Source: Nitrosomonadales bacterium
GTDB taxonomy: Bacteria > Pseudomonadota > Gammaproteobacteria > Burkholderiales > Gallionellaceae
Reading direction: 5' to 3'
Assembly (NCBI GenBank): GCA_016195965.1
Contig: JACPYR010000057.1
Location: 1 to 57,267 of the forward strand
Length of the DNA: 57,267 bases
Shown here: piece by piece, positions 8,293 to 16,996 of the stretch
How positions within the stretch are numbered: the stretch's first letter is position 1
Layout of the letters: every line of letters begins with the position of its first letter
The notes under the pieces: model-generated
Told to the model about the DNA's origin: nothing
Seen by the model: the letters and a program-made list of their open reading frames with translations, nothing else
Databases searched by the model: none
Program-made: the position numbers and the translations under genes

Positions 8293-9057
8293 CTATTTTT
8301 TACCGGGCTGATTCAGGTTCTTTTCCAGCTCTTCCACAGGCAGCAAACCGGGGGCCTGTATGCCATTGGCAAAAATCAGGTTGGGCGTGCCATTGACATG
8401 CAGCTTCTTCCCTAAAGCCAGGACTTGCTCTGTCTGGGTATCGCAGGTCGCTTGCGCCGGAGTAATTTCGCTCAACATCCAATCGTCCCATGCCTTGATC
8501 GGATTTTTTGCGCACAGCACATTGCGCACGATTTCATCCGATCCCGGGAAAATCGGATACATGAAAAAATACAACGTGACGTCGGTGATCACGCTCAGCT
8601 CTTTTTCCAGACGCTTGCAAAAACTGCAATTGGGATCGGTAAAGATGGCCAACTTGCGCTTGCCGTTGCCTTTCACCTTTTTTACCGCCAGCTCCAGCGG
8701 CAACTTGTCGAAGTCGACCGCAAACAATACCCGGCGCCGCTCGCCGCTGATGTCCCGGCGGCTTTTGGTTTCGATGATATTTCCTTCGAACAGGTATTCC
8801 CCCTGCGCATCGATGTAATACAGCTGATCTTCGATGACGACTTCATACAGACCCGCGTAAGGTGTTTTGACTACATGCTCGATCTTGCCTATCCCCGGAA
8901 ATTTGCTTTGCAACGACTTGCGTATCTCGTTCTCCCCGGCATATGCGGAAGACAGCAGCGTGAACAGCAACAGGGCGGCTAATTCTTTAGTTGCGGCATA
9001 GCGCCCACCCTGGCTGGTGTTAGCCTTCTCTGCGACTCCATTTTGCTTCGATTTCAT
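8293..9057 (-). CDS. dsbC: Thiol:disulfide interchange protein DsbC
   Basis: A periplasmic disulfide isomerase/reductase of 254 aa. A signal peptide with an unusually long polar n-region ends near SAYA/GE (residue 40). The dimerisation domain occupies about 45-110. The thioredoxin-fold domain carries the redox motif CSFC (144-147, in DPNCSFCKRL), the second structural cysteine pair C182/C205, and the cis-proline loop VNGTPNLIF (P225). The active-site dipeptide is SF rather than the GY of the E. coli enzyme. It lies between the UbiH-family gene upstream (20 bp) and the LOV/GGDEF gene downstream, all on the minus strand. Confidence 0.93.
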   Translation of the reverse strand: MKSKQNGVAEKANTSQGGRYAATKELAALLLFTLLSSAYAGENEIRKSLQSKFPGIGKIEHVVKTPYAGLYEVVIEDQLYYIDAQGEYLFEGNIIETKSRRDISGERRRVLFAVDFDKLPLELAVKKVKGNGKRKLAIFTDPNCSFCKRLEKELSVITDVTLYFFMYPIFPGSDEIVRNVLCAKNPIKAWDDWMLSEITPAQATCDTQTEQVLALGKKLHVNGTPNLIFANGIQAPGLLPVEELEKNLNQPGKK

Positions 9058-9077
9058 GAATATCTTCTTTCGTGGGT

Positions 9078-10283
9078 TTAGTTGAGGGCGTGCTGCATCA
9101 GCATTTTTTTCAGCGGCAGGATACGGTTGGTTGCATTCAGTCCAAAGTTGCGCGCCGCACGCAAAATGGGAACATCGTTGTTGAACAGATGCTTCAGGCC
9201 GTAGGTCGTCGCCTGCATCGCATAGATGTCTTCCTTGCGTTTTCGTTCATAGCGGCGCAGCAATTGCGCGGCGCCACAATCAGGTTGCGCACCGCGCGTG
9301 GCCAGCACCTGCGCCAGCTGGCGCGCATCGCGAAAGCCGGTATTCACCCCTTGCCCCGCCAGCGGATGCATGTTGTGCGCCGCATCGCCAATCAAAGCAA
9401 GACGCGGCGCGGTAATTTTTGGCAATACCAGCAACCGCAACGGGAAAGCCGCAGGCGGCGTAATAAGCCGCATCTCGCCCAGCGTATGCTGCGCGGCTAT
9501 AGCCACTTTGCTACAGAAATCCTCATCGCTGAGCGCCAACAGTTCGGCAGACCGCTCCGGGCTGACCGACCACACCATCGATACGCGGTTGTCCGGCAAC
9601 GGCAGCAACGCGAGTATGCCGTCCGGCTGAAACCATTGATATGCGATGCCGCGATGCGGCTTGTCGGTGCTGAAGTTGGCGACCACCCCGTGTTGCTGAT
9701 AATCCACCGGCGCGGCGCTGATGCCCGCCTGTCCGCGCACCCAGGAATCGCGCCCATCCCCGCCGACGACGAGCTTGGCGTTCAGGGTACGGCCATCCGC
9801 CAGCGTGAGTGCGGCGGCCTCGTCGTGAAGCTCCAGTGCGGCACATTGCGCCGGATGAAATAAAGTCAGATTTTCCTGTTGTTGCAGGACTCGCATCAGG
9901 GCGTATTGCAGTTCACGCCCCTCCAGGATGCAGGCCAGCTCCTTCACCCCCATCTGGTATGCGCTGAATTCCAGCTCACTACCGCTGTCGCCGAACACGC
10001 GCATCGCTTCGACTGGCTGGATGCGCCTGGCATCCAGGCCTTGCCATGCGCCGCACTCATCCAGAAAACTGCGGCTGCCCGGGCTGATGGCGTAAATACG
10101 GCTGTCCCAGTTTTCAACCTGATTGTGCGCCTGCTCGCCCCCCCCACCAATAGCCGACGCGCTATCCGGCATTAGCAAGGACTGGCTCTCAACTAATGCC
10201 AGCGACAATCCGCTACGCTGGAGCGCGCTGGCAAGACTAGCCCCCACCAACCCCCCACCTATGATCACGACATCAAAATTCAT
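9078..10283 (-). CDS. UbiH/UbiF/COQ6-family FAD-dependent ubiquinone biosynthesis hydroxylase
   Basis: A flavin monooxygenase that hydroxylates the ubiquinone precursor ring. It has 401 aa. Motifs in order are the Rossmann fingerprint VVIIGGGLVGASL (residues 5-17), the DG motif in GGDGRDSWVRGQAG, and the FAD ribose motif GDAAHNMHPLAGQGVN near residue 300. The ATG at 10283 is chosen because it gives the normal short N terminus before GGG. An ATG five codons upstream (10298) is an alternative, and neither has a good ribosome site. Which ring position it modifies cannot be told from sequence. It heads the minus-strand group with dsbC and diverges from dusB across 75 bp. Confidence 0.88.
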   Translation of the reverse strand: MNFDVVIIGGGLVGASLASALQRSGLSLALVESQSLLMPDSASAIGGGGEQAHNQVENWDSRIYAISPGSRSFLDECGAWQGLDARRIQPVEAMRVFGDSGSELEFSAYQMGVKELACILEGRELQYALMRVLQQQENLTLFHPAQCAALELHDEAAALTLADGRTLNAKLVVGGDGRDSWVRGQAGISAAPVDYQQHGVVANFSTDKPHRGIAYQWFQPDGILALLPLPDNRVSMVWSVSPERSAELLALSDEDFCSKVAIAAQHTLGEMRLITPPAAFPLRLLVLPKITAPRLALIGDAAHNMHPLAGQGVNTGFRDARQLAQVLATRGAQPDCGAAQLLRRYERKRKEDIYAMQATTYGLKHLFNNDVPILRAARNFGLNATNRILPLKKMLMQHALN

Positions 10284-10358
10284 GGCAGGAATCATAGCAT
10301 GCCCGCCAGTTTCATTTATAATCCCTCCCCCCGCAGAAAACCCAAGTCGAAAAACAAG

Positions 10359-11366
10359 ATGCACATCGGGCCCTATCAGTTGAAAAACAATCTCATTGTT
10401 GCCCCTATGGCCGGGGTAACCGACAGGCCTTTCCGCATGTTGTGCAAACGCATGGGGGCGGGCATGGCGGTGAGCGAGATGGTGTCGTCCAATTCGCTGC
10501 TGTACGGTTCGGAAAAAACCAAACGCCGCGCCAACCATGAGGGCGAGGCTGATCCGATCTCGGTGCAGATAGTCGGCGCCGATCCCGCGATGCTGGCTCA
10601 GGCAGCCCGATACAACGTGGATCACGGCGCACAGATCATCGACATCAACATGGGCTGCCCGGCCAAGAAAATCTGCAACGTGATGGCTGGCTCCGCCTTG
10701 CTGCAAAACGAGCCGCTGGTAGCGACCCTGCTTGAAGCCGTGGTCAACGCGGTGAATGTACCCGTTACGCTCAAGATACGCACCGGCTGGGACAAAGCCA
10801 ATCGCAACGCGATCCGCATCGCCAGGATTGCGGAAGCCAGCGGCATCCAGGCCCTAGCGATACATGGCCGCACCCGAGCCTGCGCTTACACCGGCGACGC
10901 AGAGTACGACACCATCGCGGCCGTCAAGGCCAGCGTCAACATTCCGATTATCGCCAATGGCGACATCACCACGCCCGAAAAAGCCCAATGGGTGCTGCGC
11001 CAAACCGGCGCGGATGCGGTGATGATAGGTCGAGCCGCGCAAGGCCGGCCATGGCTATTCCGCGAGATCGAACATTTCCTGAAAACCGGCTCGCACCTGC
11101 CTGCACCGCAAGTCGGCGAGATACATCGTGTGCTGCGCGCCCACGTACATGAGCTATACGATTTTTATGGCGAACACACCGGTTTGCGCGTATCGCGCAA
11201 ACACATCTCCTGGTATACAAAAGGACTGGCCGGATCGGCACAGTTCAGGCACCGGATGAATCAACTGGAAAGCATTACCGAACAGTTGGCGGCGGTAGAC
11301 GATTTTTTTGCAGAACAAGCTCTGCGGGGGGCGCAGTTGCATTACGGGGAGGAATTGGCGGCATGA
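10359..11366 (+). CDS. dusB: tRNA-dihydrouridine synthase B
   Basis: An FMN-dependent enzyme that reduces specific uridines in tRNA to dihydrouridine. It has 335 aa in a TIM barrel. APMAGVTDRPFR (15-26) forms the FMN site, and the catalytic cysteine is C100 in NMGCPAKK. IRTGWD, the HGRTR segment and NGDIT follow, and GRAAQGRPWLF closes the barrel. The ATG at 10359 gives the expected family N terminus (MHIGPYQLKNNLIVAPMAG). Its stop overlaps the fis start by ATGA, the dusB-fis coupling known from enterobacteria, which implies a shared transcript. Confidence 0.95.
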   Translation: MHIGPYQLKNNLIVAPMAGVTDRPFRMLCKRMGAGMAVSEMVSSNSLLYGSEKTKRRANHEGEADPISVQIVGADPAMLAQAARYNVDHGAQIIDINMGCPAKKICNVMAGSALLQNEPLVATLLEAVVNAVNVPVTLKIRTGWDKANRNAIRIARIAEASGIQALAIHGRTRACAYTGDAEYDTIAAVKASVNIPIIANGDITTPEKAQWVLRQTGADAVMIGRAAQGRPWLFREIEHFLKTGSHLPAPQVGEIHRVLRAHVHELYDFYGEHTGLRVSRKHISWYTKGLAGSAQFRHRMNQLESITEQLAAVDDFFAEQALRGAQLHYGEELAA

Positions 11367-11614
11367 GCGAAAGTTTAATCAATGAGAATGATATGGCACG
11401 GCATGTGCGAAAAACGCTTAAGGACTATTTCAAGGATCTCGACGGAGAGGCCCCATGCAGCGGCATGTACGACATGGTGATCAGCTGTGTCGAGAAGCCG
11501 CTGCTGGAAATGGTGCTGGAACACGTGAGCGGCAATCAGACGCGCGCGGCAGAAATGCTGGGCATCAACCGCAACACCTTGCGCAAGAAGATGCAGCAGT
11601 TCGGCATTGCCTGA
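11363..11614 (+). CDS. fis: Fis family nucleoid-associated regulator
   Basis: A small DNA-bending protein of 83 aa. The C-terminal helix-turn-helix (about 58-80: NQTRAAEMLGINRNTLRKKM) is strongly conserved, and the N-terminal half forms the dimer core. Beta-proteobacterial Fis proteins are shorter than the 98-aa E. coli protein, in line with this length. It is translationally coupled to dusB (4-bp overlap). A hairpin follows at 11671. Confidence 0.93.
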   Translation: MSESLINENDMARHVRKTLKDYFKDLDGEAPCSGMYDMVISCVEKPLLEMVLEHVSGNQTRAAEMLGINRNTLRKKMQQFGIA

Positions 11615-11670
11615 ATAACAACCGCGACGGATGAATCTGCGCAAGCCGCAGTTCGACCTGAATTGAACCG

Positions 11671-11690
11671 CCAACCTGGTTGCAGGTTGG
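11671..11690 (+). terminator. Hairpin between fis and purH, weak terminator or attenuator candidate
   Basis: Arms CCAACCT and AGGTTGG with a 6-nt loop. A T-rich stretch (TTTTTATTATTTTTT) begins about 10 nt downstream rather than directly after the stem. It could end the dusB-fis transcript, but the gap makes a classic intrinsic terminator doubtful. Confidence 0.35.
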
Positions 11691-11724
11691 GCGAACAAAG
11701 TTTTTATTATTTTTTGAAACCATC

Positions 11725-13290
11725 ATGACAGCTATCAAACAGGCACTCATCAGCGTATCGGACAAATCCGGCGTACTCGAATTCGCGCAGGGATTAAACC
11801 AGCTCGGCGTAAAAATCCTTTCCACCGGCGGCACCGCCAAGCTGTTCGCCGACAACGGCATCCCGGTCACCGAGGTGGCGGATTACACCGGCTTCCCAGA
11901 GATGCTGGATGGCCGCGTGAAGACGCTGCAACCCAAGGTACATGCGGGTATTTTGGCCAGACGCGATTTGCCCGAGCATGTCGCCACGCTGGAAAAACAC
12001 GGCATCCCGACCATCGACCTGGTGGTGGTGAACCTGTATCCGTTCGCGGCCACCGTCGCCAAACCCGGTTGCACATTGGCAGATGCGATCGAGAACATCG
12101 ACATCGGCGGGCCGACCATGGTGCGCGCTGCGGCCAAGAACCACGCGCATGTCGCCATCGTCACCGACCCGACCGATTACGCGGACATACTGGCCGAGAT
12201 GCAGACCAACAGCGGCACGGTTTCCGACGCGACGCGTTTCGACCTGGCGAAGAAGGCTTACTCGCACACCGCCGCCTACGATTCCGCGATCAGCAATTAC
12301 CTCACCGCGATCGGCAGCGACGGCACAAAGCAAGCATTCCCGGCCCAGATCAATTTCAACTTCGCCAAGGTTCAGGACATGCGCTACGGCGAGAACCCGC
12401 ACCAGAGCGCCGCGTTCTACCGCGACCTGATCGCCGTACCGGGCGGCATTGCCGACTATACCCAGCTGCAGGGCAAGGAGTTGAGCTACAACAACATCGG
12501 CGACGCCGATGCCGCGTGGGAACTGGTCAAGACCTTCGACCAGCCAGCCTGCGTCATCGTCAAGCACGCCAATCCCTGCGGCGTTGCGATTGCAGACACT
12601 GCGCTGAATGCCTACAAGCTGGCTTACGCCACCGACACCACTTCCGCATTCGGCGGCATCATCGCCTTCAACCGCGAACTGGATGCCGAAAGCGCAGCGC
12701 AGATCACCGCCAACCAGTTCGTCGAACTGATCATCGCACCGAGCGCCTCCGAAGCCGCGCTCAAGGTCACTGCGGCAAAACAGAACGTGCGCGTGCTGAC
12801 CGTGCCATTATCCAACGCGCACAACCAGTACGACTTCAAACGCGTCAGCGGCGGCCTGCTGGTGCAGACGCCGGATGCGCTGAACGTGCAGGCATCACAG
12901 CTCAAAGTAGTCAGCAAGGTGCAGCCTAGCAAGGAACAACTGCAAGACCTGCTGTTCGCCTGGCGCGTGGCGAAATACGTGAAGTCCAACGCGATCGTGT
13001 TCTGCAAGAACGGGCAAACCTTGGGGGTTGGCGCTGGGCAGATGAGCCGCGTGGATTCCACCCGCATTGCCAGCATCAAGGCGCAGAACGCGGGCCTGAG
13101 CCTGAAGGATTCCGTGGTGTCGTCCGACGCCTTCTTCCCGTTCCGCGACGGCATCGACGTGCTAGCGCAAGCCGGCGCGAAAGCGGTGATCCAGCCCGGC
13201 GGCTCGATGCGTGACGAGGAAGTGATCGCGGCGGCGGACGAGCATGGGCTGGCCATGGTGTTTACCGGGTTCAGGCACTTCAGACATTGA
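11725..13290 (+). CDS. purH: Bifunctional AICAR transformylase / IMP cyclohydrolase
   Basis: Catalyses the last two steps of de novo IMP synthesis: formyl transfer from 10-formyl-THF to AICAR, then ring closure. It has 521 aa, the normal length. The N-terminal MGS-like cyclohydrolase domain (about 1-195) begins [16 protein letters not shown] and includes STGGTAKLF and [14 protein letters not shown]. The AICARFT domain follows, with the catalytic Lys-His in [10 protein letters not shown], then [10 protein letters not shown] and GQMSRVDS. The ATG at 11725 fits the family start. purD follows about 1.6 kb later on the same strand, separated by an accessory patch. Confidence 0.97.
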   Translation: MTAIKQALISVSDKSGVLEFAQGLNQLGVKILSTGGTAKLFADNGIPVTEVADYTGFPEMLDGRVKTLQPKVHAGILARRDLPEHVATLEKHGIPTIDLVVVNLYPFAATVAKPGCTLADAIENIDIGGPTMVRAAAKNHAHVAIVTDPTDYADILAEMQTNSGTVSDATRFDLAKKAYSHTAAYDSAISNYLTAIGSDGTKQAFPAQINFNFAKVQDMRYGENPHQSAAFYRDLIAVPGGIADYTQLQGKELSYNNIGDADAAWELVKTFDQPACVIVKHANPCGVAIADTALNAYKLAYATDTTSAFGGIIAFNRELDAESAAQITANQFVELIIAPSASEAALKVTAAKQNVRVLTVPLSNAHNQYDFKRVSGGLLVQTPDALNVQASQLKVVSKVQPSKEQLQDLLFAWRVAKYVKSNAIVFCKNGQTLGVGAGQMSRVDSTRIASIKAQNAGLSLKDSVVSSDAFFPFRDGIDVLAQAGAKAVIQPGGSMRDEEVIAAADEHGLAMVFTGFRHFRH

Positions 13291-13299
13291 TACGCTACT

Positions 13300-13542
13300 G
13301 TGAAATTTACCCTCTATTTTGAGTCGATGCGCACCCGCCCGGATCGGGCAAACATCCAACTCGAATGGATTCGCCGGGCAATGGAACAACCTGACAAGGA
13401 AACCACCCAACTGGATGGGCGGATACGCCGCTGGGCCGCCATACCTGAAGCCGAGGGCCGATTCCTTCGCATCGTTCTGTTGCCGGATGGCGAAACGGTG
13501 CACAATGCATTCTTCGACAGGAGATTCAATAATGAAGATTAA
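13300..13542 (+). CDS. Small DUF4258-like protein, possible toxin-like partner
   Basis: An 80-aa basic protein starting at GTG 13300, 9 bp after purH. Its pattern (ESMRTRPDR, a helix, GRIRRWAAI, RFLRIVLLPDG, VHNAFFDRR) resembles DUF4258 proteins, small single-domain proteins often found in pairs. The downstream DUF2283 gene overlaps its last 11 bases. The tight overlap recalls a toxin-antitoxin pair, but no activity is demonstrated by the sequence. Confidence 0.6.
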   Translation: MKFTLYFESMRTRPDRANIQLEWIRRAMEQPDKETTQLDGRIRRWAAIPEAEGRFLRIVLLPDGETVHNAFFDRRFNNED

Positions 13543-13729
13543 ATATTTTCAGGATACCGATACGCTCTATATCGAGCTGCGTGCTGCGACAGTCGCCGAA
13601 ACGAATGACGTGGACGAGAACACCCTGCTCGACCTCGACGAAAACGGCAAGATTTGCGGTATCACCATCGAGCATGCTGCTGATCGGGTCGATCTGCCCA
13701 ACTTTTCGTTTGAGCGGATGACGGCGTGA
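13532..13729 (+). CDS. DUF2283 domain protein
   Basis: A 65-aa acidic protein matching DUF2283 (MKIKYFQDTDTLYIEL, then ENTLLDLDENGKICGITIEHA). The start is supported by AGGAGA about 8 bp upstream and gives an overlap with the preceding gene. DUF2283 proteins are commonly encoded beside a second small protein; function is unknown. Acidic partner plus basic partner fits an antitoxin-like role (inference only). Confidence 0.7.
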   Translation: MKIKYFQDTDTLYIELRAATVAETNDVDENTLLDLDENGKICGITIEHAADRVDLPNFSFERMTA

Positions 13730-13737
13730 ATAGGTAG

Positions 13738-13764
13738 GGGCCAATAGCGAAACATATTGCACCG
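13738..13764 (+). repeat. Dispersed palindromic repeat, degenerate copy 1
   Basis: Reads GGGCCAATAGCGAAAC then ATATTGCACCGG. A related sequence lies at 14041-14069. Both look like decayed versions of a palindromic intergenic element whose arms are GGTGCAAT/ATTGCACC. The copies flank the small zinc-protein gene. Confidence 0.5.
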
Positions 13765-13836
13765 GATGTTTCTCATGCGGCGCAATAACGATTGTGCGCT
13801 ATGCGGTTTCATTGGTGTCAGTTTAAGGAGGCGAGC

Positions 13837-14019
13837 GTGTCGGATAAAGTTCAAGAACCTAAGGTGTCTGAATTTAAATGTGAGCATTGTGGCGAGCGCA
13901 TTTCAAAAAATGAAGGCTTCGTGCAAGGTCGAATGGTCATTGCTTCAGGTGTTGGTAGAGTTACGTTCTATCACAAGAACCGGGAGGAATGTCTTAAAGC
14001 CAGTAAATCAGGGCAGTAA
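13837..14019 (+). CDS. Small zinc-ribbon-like protein, unknown function
   Basis: A 60-aa protein read from the GTG at 13837, which has a strong AAGGAG 6 bp upstream. It carries CEHC near residue 18, and a distal FYHKNREEC that could supply the remaining His/Cys ligands for one zinc. No catalytic motif is seen. It is flanked on both sides by about 110 bp of non-coding sequence holding related dispersed repeats, and by AT-richer genes, in what looks like an acquired patch between purH and purD. Confidence 0.6.
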   Translation: MSDKVQEPKVSEFKCEHCGERISKNEGFVQGRMVIASGVGRVTFYHKNREECLKASKSGQ

Positions 14020-14040
14020 CTCGCGTAAGGCGTAATGTGG

Positions 14041-14069
14041 GGTGTCAATAAGCAAAACGCATTGCACCG
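14041..14069 (+). repeat. Dispersed palindromic repeat, degenerate copy 2
   Basis: GGTGTCAATAAGCAAAACGC followed by ATTGCACCG. It matches the copy at 13738 in order and spacing (CAATA, GC-AAAC, ATTGCACCG). Confidence 0.5.
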
Positions 14070-14135
14070 TTTATTTGCAAGCGGAGCTACGCGGGCGGGC
14101 TCCGATTGCCATCACGGCATCTTAAGGAGTGATAG

Positions 14136-14852
14136 ATGAATAAGAAATTTGAATACGAGTGTGAAATCGCAAAACGTTTCCTTGATGTTGTGGGGATTTC
14201 ATACGTTGATCTTGCAGACCCGTTAGAAACGTTTAAGAAAGAAACTGGCGCGGACGTTCATGCACGTCTTAGTTCTGGCAAAAAAATAGGCATACAAGTT
14301 ACTGTATTTCATTCTGATGAAGATTCAGCAAAAAATGGTAGTGAGGCATGTCGGGGTCAGGAGGAAAAAGACAAGAAATTGGGAATAATACAAACCTATG
14401 GAGTTCCCACCGATTATCGTCCCGCGTTGCGAAAAAGAATCGGGGAGAAGATTTCTAAAGCACAGAATTACAGTTTCAGTGAATTTGACGAAGTCTGGTT
14501 AGTGGTAGCTGCTTCTCTACCTCAGGTTGGAGCAATGGCTTCGACAACAATGCTCTCGCTTTTTATTGATGCTGACGAGCTAAATAATGATCACCACGAA
14601 GCGTTATCGCATAGCAAATATTCTGCTGCTTTCTTATACATTTTTAATGAGGGCAAAATATTTCAGTGGCAGCCCCTCACAAAGTGGCAGTTGGCAAAAG
14701 ACGATCACCTTAAACTATCCCCTGTCAACGAAGTTAACGCTATTGAAAGATGGCGGCAATGTCTGAGAGACCCAGAATTTAGGAAAAATTCTCGTACTTG
14801 GGCCCGGCGTGAAGCACTCAAGGTGTTGCACGAGTTTCGTTCCGGCAAATGA
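14136..14852 (+). CDS. Unknown 238-aa protein, possible PD-(D/E)xK-like fold
   Basis: Not recognised with certainty. The ATG is preceded by TAAGGAG. The N-terminal third reads like a restriction-endonuclease-like core: a helix with a conserved-looking Glu (YECEIAKRFL), then GADVHARLSSGKKIGIQVTVF, i.e. Asp followed by a beta hairpin and an IQV strand. A clean catalytic lysine after Q/E is not evident. The rest is mixed alpha/beta with no signal or membrane segment. Codon use is AT-rich compared with purH and purD, suggesting acquisition. The role is unknown; a nuclease or defence role is speculation. Confidence 0.55.
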   Translation: MNKKFEYECEIAKRFLDVVGISYVDLADPLETFKKETGADVHARLSSGKKIGIQVTVFHSDEDSAKNGSEACRGQEEKDKKLGIIQTYGVPTDYRPALRKRIGEKISKAQNYSFSEFDEVWLVVAASLPQVGAMASTTMLSLFIDADELNNDHHEALSHSKYSAAFLYIFNEGKIFQWQPLTKWQLAKDDHLKLSPVNEVNAIERWRQCLRDPEFRKNSRTWARREALKVLHEFRSGK

Positions 14853-14866
14853 TTCAATGATGTTGG

Positions 14867-14921
14867 GTGGGCAAGTTTCATTTGCCCACGCGGAAAATAA
14901 TGGTGGGCAATTTTGCCCACC
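14867..14921. repeat. Tandem GTGGGCAA hairpins upstream of purD
   Basis: Two adjacent stem-loops: GTGGGCAA/TTGCCCAC with a 7-nt loop (14867-14889), and GGTGGGCAA/TTGCCCACC with a 2-nt loop (14902-14921). No T-run follows, so they look like a dispersed palindromic element rather than a standard terminator. They end 16 bp before the purD start. Confidence 0.7.
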
Positions 14922-14937
14922 CCACGTTGAGGTTGTT

Positions 14938-16239
14938 ATGAAAATATTAGTCATCGGTTCCGGCGGTCGCGAGCACGCACTGGCATGGCGTTTGGCACAA
15001 GGCGACAAGGTACAGAAGGTGTATGTCGCACCCGGCAATGCAGGCACCGCGTTGGAAGACGGCGTGGAAAATGTCGGGATCACCACGATACCCGAGCTGA
15101 TAGCATTCGCACAACGCGAAGATATTTACATGACCGTGGTTGGCCCGGAAGCACCGCTCGCGGCGGGCATCGTGGATGCGTTCCGCGCCGCGAAGCTGAA
15201 AATATTCGGGCCAACCAAGGCTGCTGCGCAGCTCGAATCCTCCAAGGATTTCGCCAAGCGCTTCATGGTGCGCCATAACATCCCCACCGCTTTTTTCGAG
15301 ACCTTTAACGATATTTCCGCAGCCAAGGCATATGTTGAAAAGCATGGCACACCTATCGTGATCAAAGCCGATGGGCTGGCCGCCGGCAAAGGCGTGGTCG
15401 TCGCGATGAACAAGAGCGAAGCATTTGCCGCGATCGACATGATGTTGACCGGCGACCGGGTAGGCGATGCGCCCCCCGAGCACGACCGTAGAGTCGGAGC
15501 GCGCGTGGTGATCGAAGAATTTCTGGAGGGTGAAGAGGCCAGTTTCATCGTGATGGCGGATGGCAAACATGTGCTGCCGATGGCCACCAGCCAGGACCAC
15601 AAGCGCCTGCTGGATGGCGACTGCGGCCCAAACACCGGCGGCATGGGCGCTTATTCCCCCGCACCCGTGGTTACGCCGCAAATCCATGCCCGCGTGCTGC
15701 GCGAAGTGATCCAGCCGGTGATACGCGGCATGGAAAGCGAGGGCATCGCCTATACCGGATTCCTGTATGCCGGACTGATGATAGACCCGCAGGGCGGCAT
15801 CAAGGTGCTGGAATTCAACTGCCGTATGGGCGACCCGGAGACCCAGCCCATCATGTTGCGCCTGAAAAGCGATTTCTCGGCCATAGTCGAACACGCCATC
15901 AACGGCACGCTCGACCAAGTTGAGGTGGAATGGGACAGGCGCACCGCGCTCGGCGTCGTGATGGCCGCAGCCAATTATCCCGACACGCCGCGCAAGGGCG
16001 ATGCCATCACCGGCTTGCCAAAAAAACTGGAGGAGGCCCACGTATTCCATGCCGGAACCACCATGCAAAATGGGCGAGTGGTCACCAACGGCGGGCGGGT
16101 ACTGTGCGTCACCGCGCTGGGCACGATGGTGAAAATGGCACAGAAAAATGCCTATGAGATCGCCGACACTATCCACTTCGATGGCTGCCAGATGCGGCGC
16201 GATATCGGCTGGCGCGCAATTGCTACGCGCAAGAAATGA
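14938..16239 (+). CDS. purD: Phosphoribosylamine-glycine ligase
   Basis: GAR synthetase, the second step of de novo purine synthesis (PRA + glycine + ATP to GAR). It has 433 aa. The ATG at 14938 gives the normal MKILVIGSGGREHALAW start. An ATP-grasp core follows, with APGNAGTA, FMVRHNIPTA, IKADGLAAGKGVVVA, the family signature GPNTGGMGAYSPAP and EFNCRMGDPETQ. The gene begins immediately after two palindromic hairpins, so it probably has its own promoter near them or reads through from the patch. Confidence 0.97.
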   Translation: MKILVIGSGGREHALAWRLAQGDKVQKVYVAPGNAGTALEDGVENVGITTIPELIAFAQREDIYMTVVGPEAPLAAGIVDAFRAAKLKIFGPTKAAAQLESSKDFAKRFMVRHNIPTAFFETFNDISAAKAYVEKHGTPIVIKADGLAAGKGVVVAMNKSEAFAAIDMMLTGDRVGDAPPEHDRRVGARVVIEEFLEGEEASFIVMADGKHVLPMATSQDHKRLLDGDCGPNTGGMGAYSPAPVVTPQIHARVLREVIQPVIRGMESEGIAYTGFLYAGLMIDPQGGIKVLEFNCRMGDPETQPIMLRLKSDFSAIVEHAINGTLDQVEVEWDRRTALGVVMAAANYPDTPRKGDAITGLPKKLEEAHVFHAGTTMQNGRVVTNGGRVLCVTALGTMVKMAQKNAYEIADTIHFDGCQMRRDIGWRAIATRKK

Positions 16240-16303
16240 AAAATCCAGCAACGTCGTTCTATTCTTTATTCGCGCCTAGCCTGGCTTAAAACTCTGGATT
16301 TTT
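16239..16303 (+). terminator. Weak terminator candidate after purD
   Basis: Inverted 10-bp arms AAAAATCCAG (16239-16248) and CTGGATTTTT (16294-16303) separated by 45 nt. The second arm ends in a T-run. The large loop lowers confidence. tsaC starts 9 bp later. Confidence 0.25.
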
Positions 16304-16312
16304 AAGCCCACC

Positions 16313-16867
16313 TTGGCACGGCTCAATATTTCATCCCTCTGCCTCGCCGCCCACCTCAAGCGCGGCGGCCTGATCGCCTACCCTACCGAATCCTGTTATG
16401 GCCTGGGCTGCGATCCGGCTAACCGCAATGCGGTGCAACGCCTGCTCAAACTCAAGCAGCGCCCGCAGCGCAAAGGGCTGATCCTGATCTCATCGAGCTA
16501 CAAGCAAGTAGCGCGCTACCTGCAACCGATCACGCATGATGAACAGATCAAACTGAAAAACGGTGGGGCGCAGGCGATCACCTATCTGATGCCCGTGCTT
16601 GCATCTGCTCCGCGCTGGCTGCGCGGCGCTCACGATACACTGGCGGTGCGCCTCACCGCGCATCCATACGCCAAACAACTGTGCCGGACCGCACACAGCG
16701 CATTGGTCTCCACCAGCGCCAACCGCAGCGGGCAGCGCCCCGCAAAAACGTATGCGGAATGCCGGCGTTTATTCGGGAAGCAGGTTCTGGTATTGCCCGG
16801 GCGCGTAGGTAAGCGCAAAAAACCTTCAACCATACGCAGTTGGGCTGATGGCAGGATTATCCGTTGA
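16313..16867 (+). CDS. tsaC: Threonylcarbamoyl-AMP synthase (TsaC/YrdC)
   Basis: Makes threonylcarbamoyl-AMP from threonine, bicarbonate and ATP for t6A37 modification of ANN-decoding tRNAs. It has 184 aa, the length of short TsaC rather than Sua5. Motifs include GGLIAYPTESCYGLGCDP, KLKQRPQRKGLILI, the TLAVRLTAHP strand and STSANRSGQRPAKT. The only start giving the full fold is the TTG at 16313, and the ribosome site is poor. It follows purD after 73 bp. Confidence 0.88.
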   Translation: MARLNISSLCLAAHLKRGGLIAYPTESCYGLGCDPANRNAVQRLLKLKQRPQRKGLILISSSYKQVARYLQPITHDEQIKLKNGGAQAITYLMPVLASAPRWLRGAHDTLAVRLTAHPYAKQLCRTAHSALVSTSANRSGQRPAKTYAECRRLFGKQVLVLPGRVGKRKKPSTIRSWADGRIIR

Positions 16868-16996
16868 TATAAAGTGCGCAGTCTCGAACAAATGGACGAC
16901 AAAAAATTCCTGCGAAAATACCGGAAACAGGCACGCCGGAAGCAAAATTGGGTTTTCCGGTTGCCAGCGATCGGATTTGAAGCTTGACGGCAAACG

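Noticed and set aside
12069..12929. 286-codon Arg-rich frame over purH
   Set aside because: Low-complexity Arg/His/Pro content and full overlap with purH show it is a shadow frame of a G+C-rich gene.
13730..14135. Integron attC-like cassette sites around the small genes
   Set aside because: No paired GTTRRRY/RYYYAAC cores or integrase found; the shared sequence is better explained as a dispersed palindromic repeat.
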